Origin: Thauera sp. K11
Lineage (GTDB): Bacteria; Pseudomonadota; Gammaproteobacteria; Burkholderiales; Rhodocyclaceae
Direction: 5' to 3'
NCBI RefSeq assembly: GCF_002354895.1
Contig: NZ_CP023439.1
Span: 1,364,001 to 1,428,000 of the forward strand
Length of the DNA: 64,000 nt
Shown piece after piece: positions 1 through 13,204 of the stretch; positions within the stretch are counted from its first letter, which is position 1, and each line of letters starts with the position of its first letter. Both the position numbers and the translations under genes were made by a program. Below the pieces are notes generated by a model. The model did not search any database, was not told where the DNA came from, and saw nothing but the letters and a program-made list of their open reading frames with translations.

Positions 1-227
1 GGCGCGCCGCGCTCCTTCCAGTCGGGGATCAGTTCGGTGAGCGCCTTCGGGTCCATCACCGCGCCCGACAGGATGTGGGCGCCGATCTCGGCGGCCTTCT
101 CGATCAGGCACACCGAAAGTTCCTGGCCCCTGGCCGCCGCCTGCTGCTTGAGCCGGATCGCCGCCGCCAGCCCGGCCGGGCCGCCGCCGACGACCAGCAC
201 GTCAAATTCCATCGATTCGCGTTCCAT
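1..227 (-). CDS. Electron transfer flavoprotein-ubiquinone oxidoreductase, N-terminal part (gene runs off the window)
   Basis: ETF-QO takes electrons from electron transfer flavoprotein, reduced by acyl-CoA dehydrogenases, and passes them to membrane ubiquinone. Only the first 75 codons lie here. They show the FAD-binding dinucleotide motif [15 protein letters not shown] at about residues 11-25 and the family stretch [14 protein letters not shown] further on. The ATG at 227 is preferred because AAAGGAG lies 7-12 bases upstream; an ATG at 212 is also in frame. The gene is divergent from the thioesterase gene and shares with it an intergenic region holding a palindromic operator, which suits joint control of fatty-acid oxidation. 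Family assignment is firm; the shared control is inference. Confidence 0.9.
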   Translation of the reverse strand, partial: MERESMEFDVLVVGGGPAGLAAAIRLKQQAAARGQELSVCLIEKAAEIGAHILSGAVMDPKALTELIPDWKERGA

Positions 228-309
228 CCGTTTCTCCTTTGGCCTGTGCGGCATGCGCCCTGGTGTGGTTGCGCGCTTCGAGCGTTTCGGCAGCGCGAAG
301 CTGCTCACC

Positions 310-339
310 TTGACAGCACCGCCTTCTTAAAAACATACG
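310..339 (+). promoter_or_regulatory. Probable sigma70 promoter of the thioesterase gene
   Basis: A perfect TTGACA lies at 310-315, with a weak -10 (CATACG, 334-339) after an 18-base spacer. Transcription would start near 346, inside the palindrome at 332-351, so a bound repressor would cover the -10 and the start point. The -35 is clear; the -10 is inferred from spacing. Confidence 0.4.
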
Positions 340-351
340 GATGCGTATGTT
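332..351. promoter_or_regulatory. Perfect palindromic operator, TetR-like
   Basis: AACATACG-GATG-CGTATGTT is an inverted repeat with perfect 8-base arms and a 4-base spacer. It sits between the divergent ETF-QO and thioesterase genes and overlaps the likely -10 of the latter. Size and symmetry fit a TetR-family dimer site such as those controlling fatty-acid or branched-chain acid breakdown in proteobacteria. No regulator gene is present in the window, so the cognate protein is unknown. Confidence 0.7.
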
Positions 352-389
352 ACATTAGTCGCGCCTTTCGACAACAAGGAAAATCTGCC

Positions 390-797
390 ATGGAGACGAC
401 GAGAAAGCATCTTCGCACCATCCGAATGCCCGTGCGCTGGGGCGACATGGATGCCTACGGCCATGTGAACAACACCCTCTATTTCCGCTACTTCGAGCAG
501 ACCCGCGTCGAGTGGCTGGAGGAGATGGGCTCCATCGTGCGGCCGGACGAAGCGGTCGGGCCGGTCATCATCAACGCCAGTTGCACCTTCCTTGCGCCGG
601 TGAATTATCCCGCGACCGTCATCGTGAAGATGTACGGCGGCGAACCGGGCCGCACCAGCATGATGACGTGGTACGAGCTGTTCATCGACGGCGACGACCG
701 CCTCCATGCGGAAGGCGCGGCGAAGACCGTCTGGATGGACATGAAGACCGGCAAGTCTTCGCCCTTGCCGGATAATATCCGGGCACTGTTCGATTGA
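390..797 (+). CDS. Acyl-CoA thioesterase, 4-hydroxybenzoyl-CoA thioesterase (YbgC/FadM) type
   Basis: This 135-residue single hot-dog-fold protein should hydrolyse an acyl-CoA thioester; the substrate cannot be read from the sequence. The motif GDMDAYGHVNN at residues 18-28 carries the conserved Asp and the start of the hot-dog helix, and the length is normal for the family. The frame stays open far upstream, but the ATG at 390 is chosen because the homology begins there, AAGGA lies 8-12 bases upstream, and the promoter and operator lie just before it. Acetoacetyl-CoA synthetase follows after 51 bases, probably in one transcript, so a role in releasing acids during acyl-CoA breakdown is likely. 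Confidence 0.85.
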   Translation: METTRKHLRTIRMPVRWGDMDAYGHVNNTLYFRYFEQTRVEWLEEMGSIVRPDEAVGPVIINASCTFLAPVNYPATVIVKMYGGEPGRTSMMTWYELFIDGDDRLHAEGAAKTVWMDMKTGKSSPLPDNIRALFD

Positions 798-848
798 ACA
801 TATAAACGATCAAAAGCGCAAACGCTCGAAAACGACAGGAGGGACAGC

Positions 849-2825
<1,977 letters not shown>

Positions 2826-2837
2826 AGGGGACGGAAC

Positions 2838-3380
2838 ATGCTGATGAACCGCGACAAGTCGGTACTGCTGATCGTCGACGTGCAGGAGCGGCTCGCGCCG
2901 GCGATCCATGACGGCGAGCGGGTTGCCGCGAATTGCGTCTGGCTGGCGGGCGTGGCGCAGCGGGTGGGGGTGCCGGTGGTCGTCACCGAGCATTTCCCCG
3001 ACAAGATCGGCGCCACGCTCGAGTCGGTGAAGGCGGCGACCGGCGGGGCGCAGTACGTCACCAAGCAGTGCTTCTCGGCGCAGAGCGACGGCTGCCTGGC
3101 GGCCACCGCGGTGCAGGAGCGCCGGCAGGTGATCGTGTGCGGCACCGAGGCGCACGTGTGCGTGCAGCAGACGGCGCTGGAACTGCGCTGGGCGGGCAAG
3201 GAGGTGTTCGTCGCCGCCGACGCTTCCGGCTCGCGCGATCCGGCCGACCGCGAACTGGCCTTTGCGCGCATGCGCAGCCATGGCATCGAGATCGTGTCGT
3301 GCGAGATGGTCGCCTTCGAGTGGCTGCAGCGCGGCGGCACCGAGCTGTTCCGCGGCGTGAGCCGGGATTTCATCCGTTGA
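2838..3380 (+). CDS. Isochorismatase-like cysteine hydrolase
   Basis: A 180-residue protein of the isochorismatase/nicotinamidase superfamily (YcaC-like group). The catalytic triad is visible: Asp14 in LIVDVQ, Lys76 in YVTKQCF, and the nucleophile Cys108 in CGTEAHVCVQQ, the last with the usual cis-peptide surroundings. The substrate cannot be predicted; close families contain hydrolases of unknown physiological role. It starts 12 bases after the acetoacetyl-CoA synthetase stop, with GGGGA upstream, so it is probably co-transcribed. A second ATG two codons on is possible. A strong hairpin follows directly after the stop. Confidence 0.85.
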   Translation: MLMNRDKSVLLIVDVQERLAPAIHDGERVAANCVWLAGVAQRVGVPVVVTEHFPDKIGATLESVKAATGGAQYVTKQCFSAQSDGCLAATAVQERRQVIVCGTEAHVCVQQTALELRWAGKEVFVAADASGSRDPADRELAFARMRSHGIEIVSCEMVAFEWLQRGGTELFRGVSRDFIR

Positions 3381-3386
3381 AGACGG

Positions 3387-3410
3387 CCCCGTCCCGGCGA
3401 GGGGACGGGG
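3387..3410 (+). terminator. Hairpin after the isochorismatase-like gene
   Basis: A 9-base-pair perfect GC-rich stem (CCCCGTCCC / GGGACGGGG) with a 6-base loop starts 6 bases after the stop codon. Only two T residues follow, so it may be a weak intrinsic terminator or a 3' end protecting structure. Confidence 0.45.
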
Positions 3411-3472
3411 TTGACGGATGCGTGCCGGAGGGGCGGAAGGTTTTTCCTGACCCCAAACGGAGCGACGCGGCA

Positions 3473-5358
<1,886 letters not shown>

Positions 5359-5369
5359 AGGAGCAAGCC

Positions 5370-6209
<840 letters not shown>

Positions 6210-6264
6210 CGCGGCATGCCGCAGACGCATGGCCCGCGCTGATACCGGAAATTCCGTCCGGCGG

Positions 6265-6293
6265 TCGACCTCGTGGCGCGCTTGTTGTCTAAT
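6265..6293 (+). promoter_or_regulatory. Possible eno promoter
   Basis: TCGACC (6265-6270) and TCTAAT (6288-6293) are separated by 17 bases, matching sigma70 consensus at 4/6 and 5/6. A stem-loop (GCGGCAC...GTGCCGC, 6294-6315) lies at the predicted start of the message. The call rests on spacing and match only. Confidence 0.45.
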
Positions 6294-6352
6294 GCGGCAC
6301 CGGAGGGAGTGCCGCGCGTTATCGATTTGAATCCGTAAATACAACAGGATGA

Positions 6353-7642
<1,290 letters not shown>

Positions 7643-7678
7643 CGGCCGGCGGGTTGCGGCACGGCATGATGCGAGAAG

Positions 7679-7704
7679 GCCGGCGGCGACCCCGCCGGCT
7701 TTTT
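7679..7704 (+). terminator. Intrinsic terminator after eno
   Basis: GCCGGCGG pairs with CCGCCGGC around a 5-base loop, followed by five T residues. It lies 37 bases past the eno stop and 82 bases before ftsB. Confidence 0.85.
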
Positions 7705-7786
7705 CGTGGGCTGCCGGCCGCAGGCGTCCTTTGATGCGGCGCCGGGTTCGTCACCGGCAGATTTCGTGATTCACACGCAAGATTCC

Positions 7787-8062
7787 ATGCGCTGGCCTGT
7801 CCTGATCCTCTTCGTGCTCGTCGTCGTCCTGCAGTACCCGCTCTGGCTGGGCAAGGGCGGCTGGCTGCGCGTGTGGGAAGTGGATCGCCAAGTGCAGGCG
7901 CAGCGCGACGAGAACCTGCGCCTGGAGCAGCGCAACGCCAGCCTGGATGCGGAAGTGCGCGACCTCAAGTCGGGCAACGACGCGATCGAGGAGCGCGCGC
8001 GCTTCGAACTCGGCCTGACCCGCCCGGGCGAGGTCTACGTGCAGGTGCCGCAGAAAAACTGA
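7787..8062 (+). CDS. ftsB: Cell division protein FtsB
   Basis: FtsB is a bitopic inner-membrane protein that forms the FtsQ-FtsL-FtsB complex and links septal wall synthesis to the divisome. The 91-residue protein has one membrane segment at residues 4-20 ([17 protein letters not shown]), a basic/aromatic junction, and then a heptad-like coiled coil to about residue 65, followed by the family ending with [13 protein letters not shown]. The frame is open upstream but the ATG at 7787 gives the canonical short cytoplasmic tail. Position directly after eno is the usual proteobacterial order. Confidence 0.9.
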   Translation: MRWPVLILFVLVVVLQYPLWLGKGGWLRVWEVDRQVQAQRDENLRLEQRNASLDAEVRDLKSGNDAIEERARFELGLTRPGEVYVQVPQKN

Positions 8063-8101
8063 GCCGGCGCAGGGCCGGCCCGTTCGTTCCGATTGGCGGC
8101 C

Positions 8102-8533
8102 TCACAGCCGCTCGGAGATCGATTCCCGTTGTTCCAGTTCGTTCTCGAAGGCGATGAGTTCGCTGCCGAGTGCGTCGCGTGCCGACACCATGCCGATGGG
8201 GCGCCCGTCCACGACGACCGGCACGTGGCGGAAGCCGCCTTCGGTCATCAGGTGCATGGCATGCCCCAGCGGTCGGTCGGGCGCGACGGTCTGCGGATTG
8301 GCGGTCATCACGTCGGCAAGCCGCGTGGTCTCGGGGTCGCGTCCCGCGGCAAGCACGCGGGTCAGCGCGTCACGCTCGGTGAAGATGCCGATCAGCTTGT
8401 CGCCGCTGACGATCATCACCGAGCCGACGCGTTCGGCGGCCATGCGTTGGGATGCCTGGCGTACGCTCAGTTCGCAGTCGGCGGTTAGAATCCGCTGGCC
8501 GCGTACGACGTCCGCAATCGTTCGTGTTGGCAT
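8102..8533 (-). CDS. Two-CBS-domain protein
   Basis: A 143-residue protein made of a tandem CBS pair (about residues 8-62 and 72-132), the module that binds adenosyl ligands such as AMP, ATP or S-adenosylmethionine. The repeats are visible as RVGSVMIVSGDKLIGIFTERD and the matching VPVVVDGRPIGMVSARD. There is no catalytic domain, so it is a sensor or regulator of unknown partner; stand-alone CBS pairs are common in this group. GGAGGAG precedes the ATG by 9 bases. Its stop lies 39 bases from the ftsB stop, so the two are convergent. Confidence 0.85.
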   Translation of the reverse strand: MPTRTIADVVRGQRILTADCELSVRQASQRMAAERVGSVMIVSGDKLIGIFTERDALTRVLAAGRDPETTRLADVMTANPQTVAPDRPLGHAMHLMTEGGFRHVPVVVDGRPIGMVSARDALGSELIAFENELEQRESISERL

Positions 8534-8601
8534 GGTGTGTCTCCTCCAGGAAAGATGTCATATGACCGAAGCCTAGATGGCCGGTGTGACAACGGCGAGA
8601 C

Positions 8602-8634
8602 GGTCCGGCCGCCTTCGCCGCAGGATGCCGGACC
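8602..8634. repeat. Inverted repeat between the CBS and NlpC/P60 genes
   Basis: GGTCCGGC (8602-8609) pairs with GCCGGACC (8627-8634) around a 17-base loop, just past the 3' end of the NlpC/P60 gene. No T run follows on either strand, so terminator function is uncertain. Confidence 0.35.
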
Positions 8635-8638
8635 GGGT

Positions 8639-9154
8639 TCAGTTTGCCGCAAGCAGGGTGCGCGCGCCGTCGAAGCGCGGTTTGAAGTAGCGGTTGTCCA
8701 GGCGCTCGATGCGCACCGATCCACGGCTCGAAGGCGCATGCACGAAGCGGCCGTCGCCGATGTAGATGCCCATGTGCGAGTAGCGGCGCTGCATCGTGTT
8801 GAAGAAGACGAGGTCGCCCGGCTGCAGATCTCCGGCAGCGATCGGCCGGGTACGTTCGGCGATCTGCGCCGCGTTGTGCGGCAGGCGGTATCCGCTGACC
8901 TTCTCGACGATATAGGCCACCATGCCGCTGCAGTCGAGCCCGGCTTCCGGGTTGCGGCCGCCGAAGCGGTAGCCGGTGTCGAGCAGTCCGAGAGCGTAGA
9001 GCACCATCTCCTGCGTCTGCGTTTCGCTGTCGAGCGAGAAATAGCTGCGTCCTGCCGGCTGGCCGGCAGGTGCCGGCCCGGGCGGCGGGGTCACCGTGCT
9101 GCAGCCGCTGATGAGCGCCGCGCTCGCGGCGGCGGCCAGCGCCAGGGCCCTCAT
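8639..9154 (-). CDS. NlpC/P60 family cell-wall endopeptidase, lipoprotein
   Basis: NlpC/P60 enzymes cut peptide bonds in murein stem peptides. The ATG at 9154 yields a 171-residue precursor with a typical lipoprotein signal: MRALALAAAASAALISGC, lipobox LISGC, Cys18 as the lipidated residue. Catalytic Cys lies in LDCSGMVAYI, catalytic His in YSHMGIYIGDGRFVHAPS, the normal order and spacing. The frame remains open upstream to 9334, but those residues lack signal or domain character, so the shorter start is preferred. The SIMPL protein gene ends at 9334, 180 bases upstream on the same strand. Confidence 0.85.
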   Translation of the reverse strand: MRALALAAAASAALISGCSTVTPPPGPAPAGQPAGRSYFSLDSETQTQEMVLYALGLLDTGYRFGGRNPEAGLDCSGMVAYIVEKVSGYRLPHNAAQIAERTRPIAAGDLQPGDLVFFNTMQRRYSHMGIYIGDGRFVHAPSSRGSVRIERLDNRYFKPRFDGARTLLAAN

Positions 9155-9333
9155 GGTATCGACGGGACCGTGCGGCGGCGCGGTGCCCGGCGCGCGCCGG
9201 GTGCCCCCTTCGCGCACGAGGCCGGACGCCGTCCAGAGGGCGGTGGCGGGATCGCTGGCATGTCGGAGGCGTGGCGCTGTCATGCGGCGAAAGATAGGAC
9301 ATGGCCGGGCGGCCGTCCACCCCGGGAACGTCA

Positions 9334-10035
9334 TCAGTCGAGCAGCTCGACGCGCCCGGTGACGCTGACGCCGACTTGGCTTTCGCCGCCTTCGAGGGGC
9401 GCCGGCGCCGCGTCCGCAGCCATTGCCGGGGCGGCGCGCATCCGCGCGTAGACCGGGGTGTGCATGCCGCTCTCGGAGATGCTCATCTGGTACAGGCGAT
9501 AGCGCTTGCCCAGCGCGCCGGCGATCAGTTCCCCGCGCTTCTCGAAGGCACGCAGGGCGTCCACCGTGGCCTCGTCCACCGCCTTGCGCCGCGTCTCGGG
9601 AGCCGGCTGCATGACGACCTGGGCGAGGGCGAGCGTGGACTGCAGCTTGCCGATCAGCTCGGAGACCGCGCCCACCTCGCGCCCTTCGAGGCGGATCTCG
9701 GCGCGCATGCGCCAGCTCTCGATGCGGCCGCGCCCCTCCTTGCCATACACCGGCCAGGTCGACGTGCCGGCGGTCTGCGTCTTCACGTTCGCATAGGCGC
9801 GCGCGGTGTCGAGCGCGGCGGCGATCACGCGGTTGACCTCGCGCGCGAGCGCGGCGGCATCGGCGCCCGAACGTTCGGCGTAGAGCACGGCGACGACCAG
9901 GTCGTTGGGCGCAGCGCGGCTGGCCTCGGCGGTGAATTCGACGGTACGCGCGGGGGCATCGGCGGCCGCGGCGGAGAGGGGGAAGGCCAGCAGCGTGCAG
10001 AACGTGCTGGCCAGGAAGCGGGTGCGAAGTTGCAT
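9334..10035 (-). CDS. Periplasmic SIMPL (DUF541) domain protein
   Basis: A 233-residue secreted protein with a Sec signal at residues 1-25 ending in the signal-peptidase site SAAAADA. The rest is a SIMPL domain, recognised by TVEFTAEASRAAPNDLVV near the start, the alternating repeat around AREVNRVIAAAL, and the C-terminal ESGMHTPVYARM before the final beta strand. SIMPL proteins (E. coli YggE, mammalian SIMPL, BP26) are oligomeric; YggE is linked to oxidative stress but the biochemical role is unsettled. A -10-like TATAAA lies on this strand at 10108-10113. It is followed on the same strand by the NlpC/P60 lipoprotein. Confidence 0.88.
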   Translation of the reverse strand: MQLRTRFLASTFCTLLAFPLSAAAADAPARTVEFTAEASRAAPNDLVVAVLYAERSGADAAALAREVNRVIAAALDTARAYANVKTQTAGTSTWPVYGKEGRGRIESWRMRAEIRLEGREVGAVSELIGKLQSTLALAQVVMQPAPETRRKAVDEATVDALRAFEKRGELIAGALGKRYRLYQMSISESGMHTPVYARMRAAPAMAADAAPAPLEGGESQVGVSVTGRVELLD

Positions 10036-10269
10036 GACTGGGATACCTCGTCGTTATTGGTCGTCGATGCGGGCGCGATGCGGGCCGTCGCCGGCGGATG
10101 TCGGGCGTTTATACCCCATTCGCACGCGGCTGCGCAGCGCCTCGATGTAAATGCCTGTGAGGCGGCTGCCCGTGCGTAGCCGGCGGCCGGCGCATCCGGT
10201 GGGTGTGCATTGACCGCGGGTACTCCGCCCGGCATGCTGGCGGGCTCAGCTTTCGACCTGTTCCCTGCG

Positions 10270-11193
10270 ATGAACCAGCGAGTCTTCGGTGCCATCCTGG
10301 TCGCCGTTTCGGCGGTGAGTTTCGGCGCGATGGCGATCTTCGCCCGCTATGCCTATGCCGATGGCGCCGACGTCATCGCTGTGCTGTTCCTGCGCTTCGC
10401 GATCGCCGCAACGCTGATGGGCGCTTACATGCTGGCGGCGCGCCGGCGCTGGCCGCGCGGGCGCAACCTGGCGATCCTCGCCGCGATGGGGGGCGTGGGC
10501 TACGTGGGGCAGTCCTTCGCCTTCTTTTCCGCGCTGAATCACGCATCGGCGGGACTGGTGGCGCTGCTGCTCTACCTGTATCCCTTCCTGGTCACCATGC
10601 TGGGGGCGATATTCCTGCGCGAGCCGCTGAGCGCGGGGCGCGTGTTCGCCGTGCTCGCCGCACTGGGCGGGACGGCGCTGACCCTGGGCGGAGGCATCGC
10701 CGGCGAGCCGCTCGGCGTCGTGCTCGGCCTGGCCGCGGCCCTGATCTATTCCGCCTATATCCTGGTCGGGAGCAGGGTGCTCGCCGCCGAGGATGCGATG
10801 GGCGCCGCGACCGTGGTGATGATCGCCGCGGCCGTGGTGTTCGGCGCCATCGCCCTCGCCACGGCGCCGCGCTTTCCCGGCGAGCCGGCCGGCTGGGCGG
10901 CGGTGCTGGCGATCGCGGTGGTGTCCACCGTGATCGCCATGGGCGGTTTCTTCGCCGGCATCCGCCGGCTCGGCGCGGCCGATGCGGCCACGCTGTCGAC
11001 GCTCGAACCGGCCGTCACCATCGTGCTGGCCGCGGTCTTCCTCGACGAGCCGATGAACCGGCTGCAGCTTGCCGGCGGCGCGATCATCCTCGCCGCCGTC
11101 GTCTGGCTGACCCGCAGCAGCGCCGCGTCCCGCGCGGATGCGGCGACGGGTGCGGACAAGGCCGCCGAGGGCAGTGCGGAAGGGCGCGCCTGA
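10270..11193 (+). CDS. EamA/DMT-superfamily permease
   Basis: A 307-residue inner-membrane protein with ten predicted hydrophobic helices arranged as two EamA repeats, the first ending near YLYPFLVTMLGAIFLREPLS and the second near STLEPAVTIVLAAVFLDEP; the paired E-P signatures at corresponding ends of the repeats are typical of drug/metabolite exporters. The substrate cannot be deduced. The ATG at 10270 (MNQRVFG) is preferred over an upstream TTG because the first helix starts just after it, although no clear ribosome site is seen. The last 25 residues are a hydrophilic Ala-rich tail. It ends flush with the convergent gamma-carbonic anhydrase gene. Confidence 0.85.
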   Translation: MNQRVFGAILVAVSAVSFGAMAIFARYAYADGADVIAVLFLRFAIAATLMGAYMLAARRRWPRGRNLAILAAMGGVGYVGQSFAFFSALNHASAGLVALLLYLYPFLVTMLGAIFLREPLSAGRVFAVLAALGGTALTLGGGIAGEPLGVVLGLAAALIYSAYILVGSRVLAAEDAMGAATVVMIAAAVVFGAIALATAPRFPGEPAGWAAVLAIAVVSTVIAMGGFFAGIRRLGAADAATLSTLEPAVTIVLAAVFLDEPMNRLQLAGGAIILAAVVWLTRSSAASRADAATGADKAAEGSAEGRA

Positions 11194-11748
11194 CTAGCGC
11201 GCGGCCTGGTCGAGCGCCGCGCTCGGGTCGAGTGCGCGCATCTCGGCCTCGTAGCGGCGCGCGTTTTCGACGTAGTGCGCCGCATTGGCGCGCAGGTTGG
11301 CGACGTCGGCGTCGGTCAGTTCGCGGATCACGCGGCCGGGCGAGCCGACCACCAGCGAGCGGTCGGGGATCACCTTGCCTTCGGGGATGAGCGCCTTGGC
11401 GCCGATGATGCAGTCCTTGCCGATCACCGCGTTGTTCAGCACCACCGCGTTGATGCCGATCAGGCTGCCGTCGCCCACCGTGCAGCCGTGCAGCATGGCC
11501 ATGTGGCCGACGGTGACGTTGGCGCCGACCGTCAGGGGAACGCCTTCGTCCGTGTGCAGGATCGAGCCGTCCTGGATGTTGGTGTCGTCGCCGATCCTGA
11601 TCGGGTCGCGGTCGCCGCGGATGACCACGTTGTACCAGATGTTCACATTGCGTCCGGCCTCGACTGCGCCGATCACCGTGGCGTTGTGTGCGACCCAGCA
11701 GCCATCGCCGAAGCGGGGCGTATGCTCGCCCAGGGCGTAAATGCTCAT
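11194..11748 (-). CDS. Gamma-class carbonic anhydrase family protein
   Basis: A 184-residue left-handed beta-helix protein of the gamma-carbonic anhydrase/YrdA/CaiE group. Hexapeptide repeats run from about residue 12 to 135 and the three zinc ligands His65, His82 and His87 are all present (SILHTDEG, VGHMAMLHG). A C-terminal helix follows. Activity in this subfamily has been shown for only some members, so CO2 hydration is possible rather than certain. The stop codon abuts the stop of the convergent DMT permease with no gap. AGAGAGA lies upstream of the ATG. Confidence 0.88.
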   Translation of the reverse strand: MSIYALGEHTPRFGDGCWVAHNATVIGAVEAGRNVNIWYNVVIRGDRDPIRIGDDTNIQDGSILHTDEGVPLTVGANVTVGHMAMLHGCTVGDGSLIGINAVVLNNAVIGKDCIIGAKALIPEGKVIPDRSLVVGSPGRVIRELTDADVANLRANAAHYVENARRYEAEMRALDPSAALDQAAR

Positions 11749-11966
11749 CGTCTCTCTCTTGTCGAACCTGCGCCTGCCGACCGGCGCGGGGGCGAGATCA
11801 TAGCAAGCTCAGGCGCTTGGTGCACATTCCGCGGCCGGCCGGCGGGAATTCGCTGCCCGGATGGGGGAGCCGGGGCCGCGCATGCTGCGCCCGCGCGGCA
11901 GCCCCGGCGGGGCGGTCCGGCCGCGGTGGTGGTAGGATTCGCGGCTTCCGCCGCCCGTCGATGCTC

Positions 11967-12812
11967 ATGCTCAGCTACCGCCACGCCTTTCATGCCGGCA
12001 ATCACGCCGACGTCCTGAAGCACGCCGTCCTCCTCGAGCTGCTCGACTACTACAACCGCAAGGACAAGCCCTGGTTCTACGTCGACACCCATGCCGGCGG
12101 CGGATGCTATGCGCTGGACAGCGAGCAGGCGGGGAAGACGGCCGAGTTCGCCGACGGCATCGGCCGGCTGTGGGACAGGGACGACCTGCCCGAGATGCTG
12201 GAGCACTACGTGGCGTCGGTACGGCAGTTCAACCCGCACGGCCGGCTGCTGTTCTACCCGGGATCGCCGGCACTGGCGATGACGTGCGCGCGCCCCCAGG
12301 ACCGCCTGCGCCTCTTTGAACTGCATCCGGCGGATTTCGACTCCCTGCAGCGCACCTTCAACGGCGAGGCCGAGCGCGTGCAGGTGCGCAGGGCCGACGG
12401 CTTCGGCGCGCTGAAGGGCCTGCTGCCGCCGCCCTCGCGCCGCGCGGTGGTGCTGATCGATCCGCCCTACGAGGTGAAGGAGGACTACCGCCGCGTGATC
12501 GAGGTGCTGAAGGATGCGATGAAGCGCTTTCCCACCGGCACGTACGCGCTCTGGTATCCGATGCTGGCCCGGCCCGAAGCGCGGCTACTGCACGAGCGGC
12601 TCGCCGGCCTCGGCGTGGAGAGCTGGCTCGACGTGCGGCTGGCGGTGAAGGGTCCGCCGAAGGACGGGTTCGGCATGTTCGGCAGCGGCATGTACATCGT
12701 CAACCCGCCGTGGGTGTTGCCCGAGCGTCTCGAATCCACCCTGCCGTGGCTGAGCGGGGTGCTGGCGGAGGACGAGGGTGCCGGGTTCGACCTGGAGCAT
12801 GTGATCGAATGA
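11967..12812 (+). CDS. rlmJ: 23S rRNA (adenine(2030)-N6)-methyltransferase
   Basis: RlmJ methylates A2030 of 23S rRNA using S-adenosylmethionine. The protein begins MLSYRHAFHAGNHADVLKH, nearly the E. coli N-terminus, contains the cofactor loop VDTHAGGGCY near residues 35-45, and the catalytic motif IDPPYE near residue 162, followed by the typical GTYALWYP. An ATG two codons earlier (11961) is equally possible. A -10-like TAGGAT sits about 30 bases upstream. The stop overlaps the start of the next gene (ATGA), so the two are translationally coupled. Confidence 0.93.
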   Translation: MLSYRHAFHAGNHADVLKHAVLLELLDYYNRKDKPWFYVDTHAGGGCYALDSEQAGKTAEFADGIGRLWDRDDLPEMLEHYVASVRQFNPHGRLLFYPGSPALAMTCARPQDRLRLFELHPADFDSLQRTFNGEAERVQVRRADGFGALKGLLPPPSRRAVVLIDPPYEVKEDYRRVIEVLKDAMKRFPTGTYALWYPMLARPEARLLHERLAGLGVESWLDVRLAVKGPPKDGFGMFGSGMYIVNPPWVLPERLESTLPWLSGVLAEDEGAGFDLEHVIE

Positions 12813-13183
12813 AGCCCGACATGCCTGATGCGCCCGATACGCTGCAGGCGCTGCGCGATGCGCTGCGCGTGTTCGCCGCCGAGCGCGCCTGGGAGCAGTT
12901 CCATACGCCCAAGAACCTCGCGATGGCGCTTTCCGGCGAGGCGGGCGAGGTGATCGAGCATTTCCAGTGGCTGACGGCCGAGCAGTCGGCGGCGCTCGAT
13001 GCCGGCACCCGCGATGCGGTGGCGCTCGAACTCGCCGACGTGCTGCTCTACCTCGTGCGCCTGGCCGACGTGCTGGACATCGATCTGGCGCAGGCGGCGC
13101 AGCGCAAGATGGCGATCAACGCCCTGCGCTATCCGGCGGACAAGGCGCACGGGCGCGCCGACAAGTACGACAGGCTGGGCTGA
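12809..13183 (+). CDS. MazG-like nucleotide pyrophosphohydrolase
   Basis: A 124-residue all-alpha NTP pyrophosphohydrolase of the MazG-like/dCTPase (RS21-C6) type. The metal-binding motif is visible as GEAGEVIEHFQW followed by ELADVLLYLVRLAD, the E-x-x-E ... E-x-x-D arrangement. Such small enzymes clear non-canonical or excess nucleoside triphosphates; here the substrate is unknown. The start ATG overlaps the rlmJ stop by 4 bases; an internal ATG four codons later is an alternative. The phosphate permease gene follows after 21 bases, so rlmJ to DUF3301 could be one operon. Confidence 0.88.
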   Translation: MKPDMPDAPDTLQALRDALRVFAAERAWEQFHTPKNLAMALSGEAGEVIEHFQWLTAEQSAALDAGTRDAVALELADVLLYLVRLADVLDIDLAQAAQRKMAINALRYPADKAHGRADKYDRLG

Positions 13184-13204
13184 TCCGGACGGCGGCGGGC
13201 GGAC

